Assembly: GCA_038380795.1 (NCBI GenBank)
Contig: CM076261.1
Coordinates: 95,936,418-96,000,417, forward strand
Direction: 5' to 3'
DNA from: Pyrocephalus nanus
Taxonomy: Eukaryota > Chordata > Aves > Passeriformes > Tyrannidae
Length of the DNA: 64,000 nt
Of the stretch, positions 1 to 9,005 are shown in pieces. Within the stretch, counting starts at the first letter, position 1, and every line of letters begins with the position of its first letter. The notes beneath the pieces were generated by a model. It saw only the letters and a program-made list of their open reading frames with translations, ran no database searches and had not been told where the DNA came from. A program made the position numbers and the translations under genes.

Positions 1-2280
1 TCAGTGCTTGTGTTGCACCCAGGAATGCTGAGGGAGCCTTTTGATGTCCTGGGGAGGCCACTCTCCATCAGCTTGCCAAGGTCATTCTTTCTGGGAGTGC
101 TTCCCAATGGATGAAGGAGAGCTCCTGCCCTTGTATCTTGAATGGGATCAAGAGAGAGGACCTGGAAAACGAGAGGTTGCTGAGACTGAACTTGTTACAT
201 CTTTATTGCCCAATTGTGATTTCTCATGTTTTTAATACAATGTTCTTTGTAATTTAAACTTTATTTCTTGACCTCCTGAAGAAATGCAATATTCAAACCC
301 CCAACGGGGCTCAATCCCTTTGTGCCCAAGCTGGGGAGTGACCCAAGTTCCCTTATCCCGCGTGCAAGCCATGAGTTTTCATAATGTATCACCTCTAAGT
401 TGTAACATCTTGTACCTGAGAGGAAGAGACTATAATTACTGGTGATGTGTCGGTGTGCTCCTCTCTCCTTTTCTGTCCTGGTGTAGCCATTCCTTTGTGA
501 AGTTCTGTGTTTCCATGTTCTGCCCTTGAGACCGTGTCCCCCTGAGCTTGGCGGCAGCTTTGAGGGGAGTTTTGGATTTTGGAGGATTTGCATGCCAAGG
601 GCGTGTCAGGCAGGGCTGGAGATGTGACCAGAGCTGTGGCAGGTGGGGTGCCCTCAGTGTGCTCAGCCTGTGGCTCTCGTGTGCTGAGGTTTGTGGGTGT
701 GTTGGGAATTGTGGAGCCTCTTGTTCCGTGTGACTGGATGTCCATCAGCCCTTGTGTTCCATCCAGGAATGCTGAGGGAGCTGGGTGATGTTCGGGGGTC
801 ACTCTCCAATAGCTTGGAAAGGTCACAGTGCCTGGAGGAGCCATTTGATGTGCTGGGGAGGACACTCTCCATCAGCTTGGAAAGGTCATAATCCTTTGGG
901 GCACTTCCTGAGGGTTGAAAGAGAGCTGATCCCCTGGAATCATGATTTAGATCAGGGGAGAAGACCTGGAAAACTTGAGACTGCTCAGGCTGAATTCAGG
1001 CTACTCAGGTTCCATTCCTATTGTGTATTTGGATTTCTGAAATATATTACAAGGTTCTTTGTCATTTAAACTGTATTTCTTGACCACCTGAAGAAATGCA
1101 ATAACCAAACCCCCAACGGGGCTCGATCCCTTTGTGCCCAGGCTGGACTGTGACCCCAATTCCCTTTTTCCACATTCAAGTCTTGAGGTTTCATAACATA
1201 TAACCCAATATTGTAACATCTTGTACATGTGAACAAAACTGTAATTACTGGTGATTGGTCAGTGGGCTCCTCTATTCTTTCATTTTGTGGATGTTCCTTT
1301 GTGGAATTGTGTGATTGCATGTCCTGCCCTTGAGGCCGTGTCCATCTGCCCCTGGCGGCAGCTTTCAAGGGACAGTTGGTGTTTGGGAGCAGTTCCGTGG
1401 AATCTGCGTCTCCAGCAGGGCTGAATCAGCAGTGGAAGCCTTGGAGAATTTGGGTGTCAGCAGTGAGGTCACCCCATGTTCTCATGTGCTCTCATTTGTG
1501 GGTGTGTTGTGGAGCGTGGACCCTCTTCTTTTGTACAACTGGGTGTCAATAAATCCCTGTGGTGCCCCCAGGAATGCCAGGGGAGCTCCTTGATGTGCTG
1601 TGGAGGTCACTGCTGATTGGTTTGGAAAGGTCCTCAATCCTCCAAGGGCTTCCTTATGGTGGAAAGAGGCCTCAGCCCCTCCTGTCCTGAAGGAAGCAAG
1701 AGGATGGATGTGGAACTGCAGAAGCTGGTCAGGGTGGCCTTGTTCCAGTGTTGTGTTCCATGTCATTTGTCACATTTACAGGACATTTACTCTGTGATGT
1801 GAACTGTATTTCCTGACCTGATCAAGGAATCCAATGAACAAGGAAGAAATTGGGCTGGCTCCCTTTGTTTCCAGGCTGGTCTGTGATGTCACTGCGCTGA
1901 TTCCGCATTGAAGCCATGAGGTTTCCTGCACATGACCCGTCAGTTTTAGTGTTGTGGTCCTGTGAGCCAAAAACCACAATTACCAGTGGAAGGTCAGTGA
2001 GCTCCTCCTTCCCCCTCTGTCCTGGTGTGGGCATTCCTTTGTGGAATTCTGGGATTCCATGTCCTGCCCTTGAGGCCGTGTCCATCTGACCTTGGTGGCA
2101 GCTTTGTAGTATTTTGTAGCAAGTACTGGAGACCAAAGTTTGGTGTTGAAAGGTTGTGTCAGGGAGGGCTGGAGGTGTGAGCAAAGCTTTGGAGAGGTGG
2201 GGTGTGATCAGTGAGGTCCCCCCATGTCCCTCATGTGCTGTGGTTTGGGGTGTGTTGTGAGGAGGGGCCCCAAACCATCC
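1..2280. repeat. U-repeat block upstream of an off-window keratin gene
   Basis: Three to four tandem, diverged units of the roughly 740-bp U repeat that lies upstream of every keratin in this window. Unit starts are recognisable by the phrase CTGCCCTTGAGGCCGTGTCC or variants near 505, 1,320 and 2,065. Each unit also carries a TTTCTTGACC...GAAGAAAT near-palindrome (about 262-284, 1,074-1,097 and 1,808-1,830). No gene seen. The block should belong to the 5' side of a minus-strand keratin left of position 1. Confidence 0.75.
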
Positions 2281-2740
2281 CAGCCCTGTCAGGCTGGGCT
2301 GTACCTTTTCAGCTGGACCAGACATGAGGAGCTGCCCCTTCCACTGCAGTCATTGCTCCCCTCCTTGGTTCCATCTCTGCCAGCCTGTCTCTATCCCTGG
2401 CCTTTCCCAGTGGGATTGGGAAAGCAGTGCCTGTGATTCAGGGAGGCCTCCCGTGCTCCCCCCAGTCTCGTGTTGGTTCATCCGTAGCGCTGGTCTGAGC
2501 TGGGCCCAGCAAGGTCCCACTCTGGGCTGCCAGTGCTGGGCTGTGCTGGGACCCGTGGGAAGGGCAAGTGGGGAAGGGTGAGGAGAACAAGCCCCGTGAG
2601 GAGCAGTGGCAGGGACTGGGGATGTTGGATTTTCAGCAAGAGAGGGGTGAGCTGGTTGCTCTCTGGAGTTCCCTGACTGGGGCTCAGAACAAGGGCAGTG
2701 TCAGTGTTGTGTCCCTGCTACCAAGCCATGAGAGGAGTGG
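2281..2740. other. Spacer, no gene recognised
   Basis: GC-rich non-coding spacer between the U repeats and the CR1. Close copies stand at about 10,048-10,400, 36,541-36,998 and 44,931-45,390, always in the same relative position, so it belongs to the amplified unit. Open frames here are short and unrecognisable. Confidence 0.5.
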
Positions 2741-2975
2741 AAATGGCTCAAGTTGCCCCAGGGAAGGTGGCATTGCCTCTATGGGAAAATTCCTTCATGG
2801 GAAGGGTTGTCAGTTCTTGGCACAGGCTGCCCAGGGCAGTGGTGGAGTCCCCATCCCTGGAGGGCTGTAAAAGCCCTGTAGATGTGGCACTTGGGGACAT
2901 GGGTGAAGTGGTGGCTTTGGCTGTGCTGAGGAAATGGTTGGACTCAATAATCTTTTGCCTTTAGGTTTTAGAATC
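2741..2975 (+). mobile_element. CR1 LINE, 3' fragment
   Basis: Resembles the CR1 3' region in sense orientation: the phrase CACAGGCTGCCCAGGGCAGT, then GGAGTCCCCATCCCTGGAGG, a GATGTGGCACTTGGGG segment and GGTTGGACTCAATAATCTTTTG, all landmarks of the CR1 end. No coding capacity remains. It abuts a second CR1 in the opposite orientation. Confidence 0.85.
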
Positions 2976-3310
2976 ATAGAATATTTTGAATTGCAAGTGA
3001 CCCATGAGGATCATTGAGTCCAATTCCCAGCCCAGGCACAGGACACCCAAGTAAGCCCATCATGGCCCTGAGAGCATTTTCGAAACCCTTCTTGACCTCA
3101 GACAGGCTTGGTGCTGTGCCCACTGTCCTGGGGAGCCTGTTCCAGCGCTCAACCACCTTCACCAAAGTGAAAACCTTTTTCCTGCTGTCCAGCCTAAGCC
3201 TATCCTGGCCCAGCTCCAGCCATTTCCTCGAGTGCTGTCTCTGGTCCTGAGAGAGAAGAGATCAGTCCCTGCCCCTGCACTGCCCCTCCAGAGTGAACCC
3301 AGGTGGAATA
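2972..3310 (-). mobile_element. CR1 LINE, 3' fragment, inverted
   Basis: Antisense CR1 3' region. It begins at the element's 3' end with GAATCATAGAAT and continues through GAGTCCAATTCCCAGCCC, GGGGAGCCTGTTCCAGCGCT, CAACCACCTTCACC and CCATTTCCTCGAGTGCTGTC, the classic reverse-complement CR1 landmarks. Tail-to-tail with the preceding fragment. Confidence 0.9.
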
Positions 3311-3510
3311 ACTTTGGCAAGGAAGTCAAGGATTTACAATGTGAGGGTGTACACAGATGGTGGTGGGATCTGTGTCCCTAGAAATGTAAAACTGAAGTGG
3401 TCATGGCACTGGGAATTCTGCTTTGCTGGTCTTGCTATAATGGGGGGGCGAAGCACTTGCTCTCCAGAGTTCCTTCCAAACTGGATTATTTTTTGACTTT
3501 TTCTGATGGG
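3311..3510 (+). mobile_element. CR1 LINE tail fragment
   Basis: Diverged sense CR1 tail (AAGGATTTACAATGTGAGGG, then a TGAAGCACTTGCTCTCCAGAG-like segment) resuming after the inverted fragment. The inverted CR1 may therefore have inserted into an older sense copy. Confidence 0.55.
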
Positions 3511-3825
3511 AAGGTTTCAAAATCTTGGTGGGTGAGAGAGTTTGTGCAGTGTGTGCTGGCGCAGAGAGACTTTGGCAGAGGCTGTGCAGGAGAGCATTGT
3601 TGTGGGGAAGCCTTTGGTGCAGCAGGTGCTGGGTTTGTGCCCCGTTCTGGAAGGGCCCCAGCCTGTGCAGTGTGTGTGTTAGTGCTGGGGGGGTATTTGC
3701 TGACAAAGGGGTTGTGGCTCTTGCCCAAGTCCCCAGGAGCCCGTTGATCCCTGGCATTGTGGTGGGTGAGGATCTGAGCCCATGGGAAATATAAAAGGCA
3801 AGGAGTTGTCTGAATGTGTGCTGCA
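3511..3825. repeat. Keratin D flank (downstream repeat), orphan copy
   Basis: The conserved segment that normally lies just 3' of each keratin transcript (GAGAGAGTTTGTGCAGTGTG ... GTTGATCCCTGGCATTGTGG ... GAATGTGTGCTGCAGGAG). Here it leads into a keratin 3' UTR remnant rather than a complete gene. Confidence 0.7.
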
Positions 3826-3980
3826 GGAGAACTTTATTAAGAGAAAAGAGAGAAAAATCGGGGAAAAAAGTTGAAGGGATCCAGTGTGAGGTGCAAATAG
3901 AGTGATCATGTGTTGAGGTCCTTTTGCAGTGTCAGATTTTCCAGAGCCCCAAACTGGTGGTGTGAGAGGCGTTGTGGAGG
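3826..3980 (-). pseudogene. Beta-keratin 3' UTR remnant (gene body deleted)
   Basis: Aligns over its whole length with the 3' UTRs of the intact copies: poly(A) signal AATAAA on the minus strand at 3,833-3,838, then CATGTGTTGAGGTCC, CAGATTTT and GGTGGTGTGAGAGGCGTTG. Homology ends a few bases before the expected stop codon and is replaced by CR1-like sequence from about 3,981. The CDS, intron and promoter are absent. I infer a deletion or unequal exchange that removed the gene. A duplicate with the same junction is at 38,081-38,235. Confidence 0.8.
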
Positions 3981-4185
3981 CAAAGGAGATAAACCTTCTG
4001 CCTTGTGAGGGAAGTCACAGAGTGGAAGAGGAGGTGGAGTCTCTCTGAAGTGGTCATTGGCCTGGAAAACCTGTTCTTGCTGGCCCTGCTTGACCAGGAG
4101 AGTTGAAGCACTTGAACTGCAGAGCTCCTGCCAAAGTCAATCATTTTGTGACAGCTTGGAGGGTTTGAGAGTCCTGCTGGGTTAC
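3981..4185 (+). mobile_element. CR1 LINE tail fragment
   Basis: Sense CR1 tail: GAAGTCACAGAGTGGAAGAG, GGTGGAGTCTCTCTG, TGCTTGACCAGGAGAGTTGA. It directly follows the keratin 3' UTR remnant, which marks a recombination junction. Confidence 0.65.
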
Positions 4186-4482
4186 AGAGTTTGAGCTGGC
4201 CCAGAGAGGCTTTGGCAGAGGTTTGTGCAGGAGAGCATTGTGGTGTCAAGGCCCTTGCTGTAGTAAGTGATGGGATTGTCCCATGTTCTGGAAGGTCCCC
4301 TCCATCCCCCTTCCATTGCCCTGGTGTGTTAGAGCTGGTGAGAGATTTGTTAAGAAGGGTGTTGTGGCCCTTTTCCAACTCCCCAGTGGCCTCTTGATCC
4401 CCGGCACTGTGTTGGATGAGGATGAGAGAGCAACTGGAATTAAAAAGTAGAAGAGTCATGTCACGGTTTGATGCAGAAGAAT
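4186..4482. repeat. Keratin D flank for copy 1, diverged
   Basis: A more diverged copy of the downstream flank (GCCCAGAGAGGCTTTGGCAG, GCAGGAGAGCATTGTGGTG, CTTGATCCCCGGCACTG) ending at the poly(A) region of copy 1. With the orphan flank at 3,511-3,825, this spacer carries two D flanks. Confidence 0.65.
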
Positions 4483-4488
4483 TTTATT
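4483..4488 (-). terminator. Poly(A) signal AATAAA, copy 1
   Basis: Canonical hexamer on the minus strand in the CTCAATAAAATTCTTCTGC context, about 150 bp 3' of the stop codon. Cleavage expected at roughly 4,460-4,472. Confidence 0.85.
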
Positions 4489-4635
4489 GAGACAAAAGAG
4501 AGAAAAGACAGGAGAGACAAGTGGAATGGATCCACTGTGAGGTGCAAGTAGAGCGATCATGTGATGAGGTCCATTTGTTGTATCAGATTTTGCAGAGCCC
4601 CGAGCTGGTGGTGTGAGGGGTGTTGTGGAGGACCC

Positions 4636-4971
4636 TCAGCAGGTGGAGCAGCCCCTGGTGCCGTAGCAGCCCAGGCCTCCCAGGCCGTAGCCAAAGGCCC
4701 GGGCAGAGCCGAGGCCGTAGCCAAAGGCCCCAAAGGCGCCGGAGATGGGCTGTCCCTGGGCATTGAGCTCCGTGCCCAGGGCAGCCCCTGCGGCGGATCC
4801 GACGGCGGAGCTCTGGGGGAAGGAGGTCATGATGGGCCCTGGCAGGGTGACGCGCACGGGGGAGGGCTGGATGAGGACGGTGGAGTCCTGGCACTGGGTG
4901 ACACAGGGCTGGTTGCAGCTGTTGGCCAGCGGGGTGGGTGCGCAGGGGCGGCAGAGGTCGTAGCAGGCCAT
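4636..4971 (-). CDS. Feather-type beta-keratin, copy 1
   Basis: Encodes a 111-residue corneous beta-protein, the structural protein of feather barbs, barbules and related hard epidermis, which polymerises into 3-4 nm filaments crosslinked by disulphides. The N-terminus ([10 protein letters not shown], then PTPLANSCN) is the feather-keratin signature with Cys at 3, 7, 10, 19, 23 and 27. Residues about 30-63 (LIQPSPV, VTLPGPI) are the conserved beta-sheet filament core. Residues 79-107 are Gly/Tyr/Ala-rich, and Cys 102, 108 and 111 close the protein. Typical feather keratins are about 97-100 residues, so the Gly-Tyr tail is extended and somewhat claw- or scale-like. The start is the first ATG after the acceptor AG at 4,992-4,993. 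Exon 2 begins at 4,991; the 244-bp intron is 4,992-5,235 (GTGAGC...CTCACAG); exon 1 is about 5,236-5,282. Marker state: Arg40, Ala60, TATA intact, long promoter, short 3' UTR. Confidence 0.95.
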   Translation of the reverse strand: MACYDLCRPCAPTPLANSCNQPCVTQCQDSTVLIQPSPVRVTLPGPIMTSFPQSSAVGSAAGAALGTELNAQGQPISGAFGAFGYGLGSARAFGYGLGGLGCYGTRGCSTC

Positions 4972-5235
4972 GGGTGTGGTGTGGAGGGGCCCTGTGAGGG
5001 CAGGGAAGAGAAGAGAAGAGGTGAGAAGAGCAGAGCAGAGAGGGGGCTGAGGCAGCGCAGGGCCGTGGGGGTGCGAGGGGCGGTGTTGGCGGAGGGCGAG
5101 GCAGTGGGGAGGCTGCTGTGGGGCTGTGGGGAGGCGTGAGGGCTGCTGAGGCTGGGGCAGAGCGTGCTGGGAGAGAGGGGCCAGGGGGGCGGTGTGGCAG
5201 GAGCAGGAGGGGGTTGTCAGGGGCTGCAGGCTCAC

Positions 5236-5282
5236 CTTGTTGGCGGCACAGAAGGCAGGAGAAGGCGTCAGGAGAAGCGTGG
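5236..5282 (-). other. Non-coding exon 1, copy 1
   Basis: Predicted 5' UTR exon. The donor is AACAAG|GTGAGC at 5,236/5,235 and the 5' end is placed about 30 bp downstream of the TATA box, so the start coordinate of transcription is approximate. The same exon sits at the same offset in all 14 genes (CDS 5' end plus 265). It contains no ATG. Confidence 0.75.
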
Positions 5283-5305
5283 CAGGGAGAGAGGCGCTGG
5301 GCCGG

Positions 5306-5347
5306 CTTTTATGCTGCTCCCGCAGGGGCGGCACAGCCTTGGCCCAG
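5306..5347 (-). promoter_or_regulatory. Core promoter copy 1: TATA intact
   Basis: CATAAAAG at 5,306-5,313 on the minus strand. A GC box (GGGGCGG on plus) is at 5,325-5,331, an Sp1/KLF-like site. The shared core ends at TTGGCCCAG (5,347), beyond which the long promoter type follows. Confidence 0.8.
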
Positions 5348-6660
5348 GCCCTTGGGGCATTTCTCAGGCAGCAGCTCTTGCCTGGCCCAGCCTGGCCAGT
5401 CCTGAGCTGGGCGTGTTTTCCTTCCCCAGCTCTGCAATGGCCTGTCCTGCCCTTGAGGCCGTGTCCATCTGCCCTTGGCGGCAGCTTTCAAGGGACAGTT
5501 GGTGTTTAGGAGCAGTTCCGTGGAATCTGCGTCTCCAGCAGGGCTGAATCAGCAGTGGAAGCCTTGGAGAATTTGGGTGTCAGCAGTGAGGTCACCCCAT
5601 GTTCTCATGTGCTCTCATTTGTGGGTGTGTTGTGGAGCGTGGACCCTCTTCTTTTGTACAACTGGGTGTCAATAAATCCCTGGGCTGCTCCCAGGAATGC
5701 CAGGGGAGCTCCTTGATGTGCTGTGGAGGTCACTGTTGATTGGTTTGGGAAGGTCATCAATCCTCCAAGGGCTTCCTTATGGTGGAAAGAGGCCTCAGCC
5801 CCTCCTGTCCTGAAGGAAGCAAGAGGATGGATGTGGAAGTGCAGAAGCTGGTCAGGGTGGCCTTGTTCCAGTGTTGTGTTCCATGTCATTTCTCACATTT
5901 ACAGGACATTTACTCTGTGATGTGACCTGTATTTCCTGGCCTGATCAAGGAATGCAATGAACAAGAAACAAATTGGGCTGGCTCCCTTTGTTTCCAGGCT
6001 GGTCTGTGATGTCACTGCGCTGATTCCGCATTGAAGCCGTGAGGTTTCCTGCACATGACCCGTCAGTTTTAGTGTTGTGGTCCTGTGAGCCAAAAACCAC
6101 AATTACCAGTGGAAGGTCAGTGAGCTCCTCCTTCCCCCTCTGTCATGGTGTGGGCATTCCTTTGTGGAATTCTGGGATTCCATGTTTAGATTTTAAGGCC
6201 ATGTCCATCTGACCTTGGCAGCAGCTTTTCACTGTGAGTATTAGAGGCCAAAGGCTGGAGTTGATGGTGCCTGTCAGGGGGTGCTGGAGATGTGAGCAAA
6301 GCTTTGGAGAGGTGGGGTGTGATCAGTGAGGTCCCCCCGTGTCCCTCGTGTGCTGTGGATTGGGGGATGTTGTGAGGAGGGTCCCCATTCCCTCTGAGCC
6401 CTGTCAGGCTGCTCTGGGCTGTGCAGCTCTGCTGGCCAGCAGGACCTGCCCCTTCCAGCGCAGTTGCTCCCTCCCCACCTTGCTCCCAGCTTAGCAGGGT
6501 CTTTATTCCTGTGGGTGAGGATGGGATGATTTTTATCTGCTGGAAAACAGTGCCAAGGCTGTGGAGAAGCAGAAGGGGATGGTGAGAGGTTAGCATTGAT
6601 TTTGAGAGGGGAAATCCTGTATTTGAGAGCTCTGTGCTATCTGGAGAGAAGAAAATCTTG
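5348..6660. repeat. Long proximal promoter plus U repeats, copy 1
   Basis: Positions 5,348-5,476 are the 129-bp segment that defines the long promoter type (GGCATTTCTCAGGCAGCAGC ... GTGTTTTCCTTCCCCAGC). U repeat units follow from about 5,440 and 6,182; the second has an altered start (TGTTTAGATTTTAAGGCC). No gene seen. Confidence 0.7.
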
Positions 6661-6683
6661 GATGGTGGGAGAGCCATGGCTGG

Positions 6684-7805
6684 TGTTTACCCAACCTTTC
6701 AGTCAAGGCTTTGGCACTGTCTCCCAGTGCGGGATCCTGGAGTAGCCAGGGATGTGCAGGTGGTGCAAGTGGACAGAGGGGTGGAGTGCTGAGTGTGTGA
6801 AGGGCTGGGACAGAGCCCTGTGCTCAGTGAGCCCAAGTGCAGAAGGAGTCAAGTGTGCAGGGCAGTAGGACAAGGGTTGGATCCACGGGAGCAACAGTGT
6901 CCAACAGGCTCAGCCGTGACGGGGGCAGTGGGACTGTTGCCCCCTCAGCAAGTTGGCAGATGGTGTAAAGTGCAGAGGAGTGACTGAGGCACGGGATGGT
7001 TGTGGCACCAGTCAGAGGGACCTGGAGAGGTGGGAGATGGAGGGTTCAAGGAATGTCCTGAAGTTCAAGAGGGGGAAATGTGAAGTTGTGTGTCCAGGCA
7101 GGAAGGGCACTGGACCCCGGGTGATGCTGGGGTTTGGGAGGCTGGAAAGCAGCTTGGCTGAGCAGGACCTGTGGTGCTGGTGGAGAATGAAGGGGCCACA
7201 AGGTCTCAGTGATCCCTGACTTGCAATGGCAGAGCAGTGCCCAAGATGGATTTCAGAAATGTTGCCATGAAGGGGAGAGAGGTGGCCCTTCCTCTCTGTG
7301 GAGTTTTCTTGGGGTCCCAAGTGGGACCTCCTGTGCAGTTCTGGGCTGCAGAGTCCAAAAAAAGCAGCTCCTGGACTCAGTGAGTGCAGCCCAGGGCAGG
7401 GCCAGCAATGCAGTGAAGGGGCTGGAGCATCTTGGCAAGAGGAGAGGCTGAGAGAGCTGGGAGTGCCAGGAGACAAGGCTGGCCAGGGCAGTGTCATCAG
7501 TGGGGGTGAATCCCTGGTGGCAGGGAAGGAAGTGGAGGGAGCCCAGCTCTTGTCAGCAGAGCACACGGGCAGGACAAGGGGCCATGGGCACAAGGGAAAC
7601 AGATGGAGTTCTGTGATCAAGGAAGGCAAGAATTTTTCAGTGTGCTGGAGATGAGAGAGTGGAAGAGGAGGTGGAGTCTCTGTCTTGGCAGATCTAACAC
7701 TGTGAACTGGCCCTGGTCCTAGAAGTCCTGCTCTTGCTGGTTTTGCTTGAGCAGCAGAGTTGAAGCACTTGCACTCCATCCTGCCAAAGTGGGTGATGTT
7801 GTGAC
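6684..7805 (+). mobile_element. CR1 LINE, ORF2 3' half plus tail, decayed
   Basis: Conceptual fragments match the CR1 reverse transcriptase region and beyond. FSQGFGTVSQCGIL corresponds to the DFSKAFDTVSH motif near 6,690-6,735. SKLADGVK corresponds to the SKFADDTK motif near 6,950. SQRDLERWE, LKFKRGKCEVV and ESSLAEQDL follow, then GGGGCTGGAGCATCTTGGCA and GAGAGGCTGAGAGAGCTGGG near 7,420-7,460. The tail runs to about 7,805. Frames are broken, so no functional protein. Opposite in orientation to the keratins. Confidence 0.88.
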
Positions 7806-8140
7806 TCTGTTTGGTGGGCAGGTGTGAGAGTGGTGGTGGGTGAGAGAGTTTGTGCAGTGTGTGCTGGCCCAGAGAGACTTTGGCAGAGGCTGTGCAGGAG
7901 AGCATTGTTGTGGGGAAGCCTTTGGTGCAGCAGGTGCTGGGTTTGTGGCCCGTTCTGGAAGGGCCCCAGCCTGTGCAGTGTGTGTGTTAGTGCTGGGGGG
8001 GTATTTGCTGACAAAGGGGTTGTGGCTCTTGCCCAACTGCCCAGGAGCCCGTTGATCCCCGGCATTATGGTGGGTGAGGATCTGAGACCATGGGAAATAA
8101 AAAAGGCAAGGAGTCATCTGAATGTGTGCTGCAGGAGAAC
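7806..8140. repeat. Keratin D flank, copy 2
   Basis: Conserved segment immediately 3' of the copy 2 transcript, nearly identical to those at 11,901, 20,791, 33,666, 37,746, 42,061 and 54,186. No gene recognised. Confidence 0.7.
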
Positions 8141-8146
8141 TTTATT
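8141..8146 (-). terminator. Poly(A) signal AATAAA, copy 2
   Basis: Canonical hexamer in the CTCAATAAAGTTCTCC context, 148 bp 3' of the stop codon. Confidence 0.85.
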
Positions 8147-8293
8147 GAGACAAAAGGGAGAAGAGACAAAAGAAAGAAGAGGAAGGGATCCACTGTGAGG
8201 TGGAAGTAGAGCGATCTTGTGTTGAGGTCCATTTGTTGTATCAGATTTTGCAGAGCCCCGAGCTGGTGGTGTGAGGGGTGTTGTGGAGGACCC

Positions 8294-8629
8294 TCAGCAG
8301 GTGGAGCAGCCCCTGGTGCCGTAGCAGCCCAGGCCTCCCAGGCCGTAGCCAAAGGCCCGGGCAGAGCCGAGGCCGTAGCCAAAGGCCCCAAAGGCGCCGG
8401 AGATGGGCTGTCCCTGGGCATTGAGCTCCGTGCCCAGGGCAGCCCCTGCGGTGGATCCGACGGCGGAGCTCTGGGGGAAGGAGGTCATGATGGGCCCTGG
8501 CAGGGTGACGCGCACGGGGGAGGGCTGGATGAGGACGGTGGAGTCCTGGCACTGGGTGACACAGGGCTGGTTGCAGCTGTTGGCCAGCGGGGTGGGTGCG
8601 CAGGGGCGGCAGAGGTCGTAGCAGGCCAT
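8294..8629 (-). CDS. Feather-type beta-keratin, copy 2
   Basis: 111-codon keratin identical to copy 1 except Ala60Thr (GCC to ACC), at the C-terminal edge of the beta-sheet core. All nine cysteines and the Gly-Tyr tail are kept. Exon 2 begins at 8,649, the intron is 8,650-8,893, and exon 1 is about 8,894-8,940. Markers: Arg40, Thr60, TATA intact, long promoter, short 3' UTR. Its flanks match those of copy 10 (offset about 34,252), yet copy 10 has Leu40 and Ala60, so coding and flanking histories disagree. Transcription should start near 8,940 and end just left of 8,141. Confidence 0.95.
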   Translation of the reverse strand: MACYDLCRPCAPTPLANSCNQPCVTQCQDSTVLIQPSPVRVTLPGPIMTSFPQSSAVGSTAGAALGTELNAQGQPISGAFGAFGYGLGSARAFGYGLGGLGCYGTRGCSTC

Positions 8630-8963
8630 GGGTGTGGTGTGGAGGGGCCCTGTGAGGGCAGGGAAGAGAAGAGAAGAGGTGAGAAGAGCAGAGCAGAGAG
8701 GGGGCTGAGGCAGCGCAGGGCCGTGGGGGTGCGAGGGGCGGTGTTGGCGGAGGGCGAGGCAGTGGGGAGGCTGCTGTGGGGCTGTGGGGAGGCGTGAGGG
8801 CTGCTGAGGCTGGGGCAGAGCGTGCTGGGAGAGAGGGGCCAGGGGGGCGGTGTGGCAGGAGCAGGAGGGGGTTGTCAGGGGCTGCAGGCTCACCTTGTTG
8901 GCGGCACAGAAGGCAGGAGAAGGCGTCAGGAGAAGCGTGGCAGGGAGAGAGGCGCTGGGCCGG

Positions 8964-9005
8964 CTTTTATGCTGCTCCCGCAGGGGCGGCACAGCCTTGG
9001 CCCAG
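8964..9005 (-). promoter_or_regulatory. Core promoter copy 2: TATA intact
   Basis: CATAAAAG at 8,964-8,971 on minus, with the GC box 12 bp further upstream. Long promoter type continues from 9,006. Confidence 0.8.

Noticed and set aside
1105..1130. GGCTCGATCCC, close to a tRNA-type B box, in U repeats
   Set aside because: No A box at the right distance, no tRNA-like fold and no A-rich tail, so neither a tRNA gene nor a tRNA-derived SINE can be supported.
4561..5139. Gly-rich plus-strand open frame of 192 codons antisense to each keratin
   Set aside because: Its recurrence only mirrors the repeated gene. No promoter, domain or codon signal for an antisense gene.
4636..5334. A 232-codon open frame on minus including the keratin CDS and running through intron, exon 1 and TATA box (same in all 14 copies)
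   Set aside because: Its first ATG lies upstream of the TATA box and would not be transcribed. Splice sites GTGAGC and CTCACAG and the feather-keratin gene layout place the start at MACYDLC. The openness reflects GC-rich composition copied 14 times.
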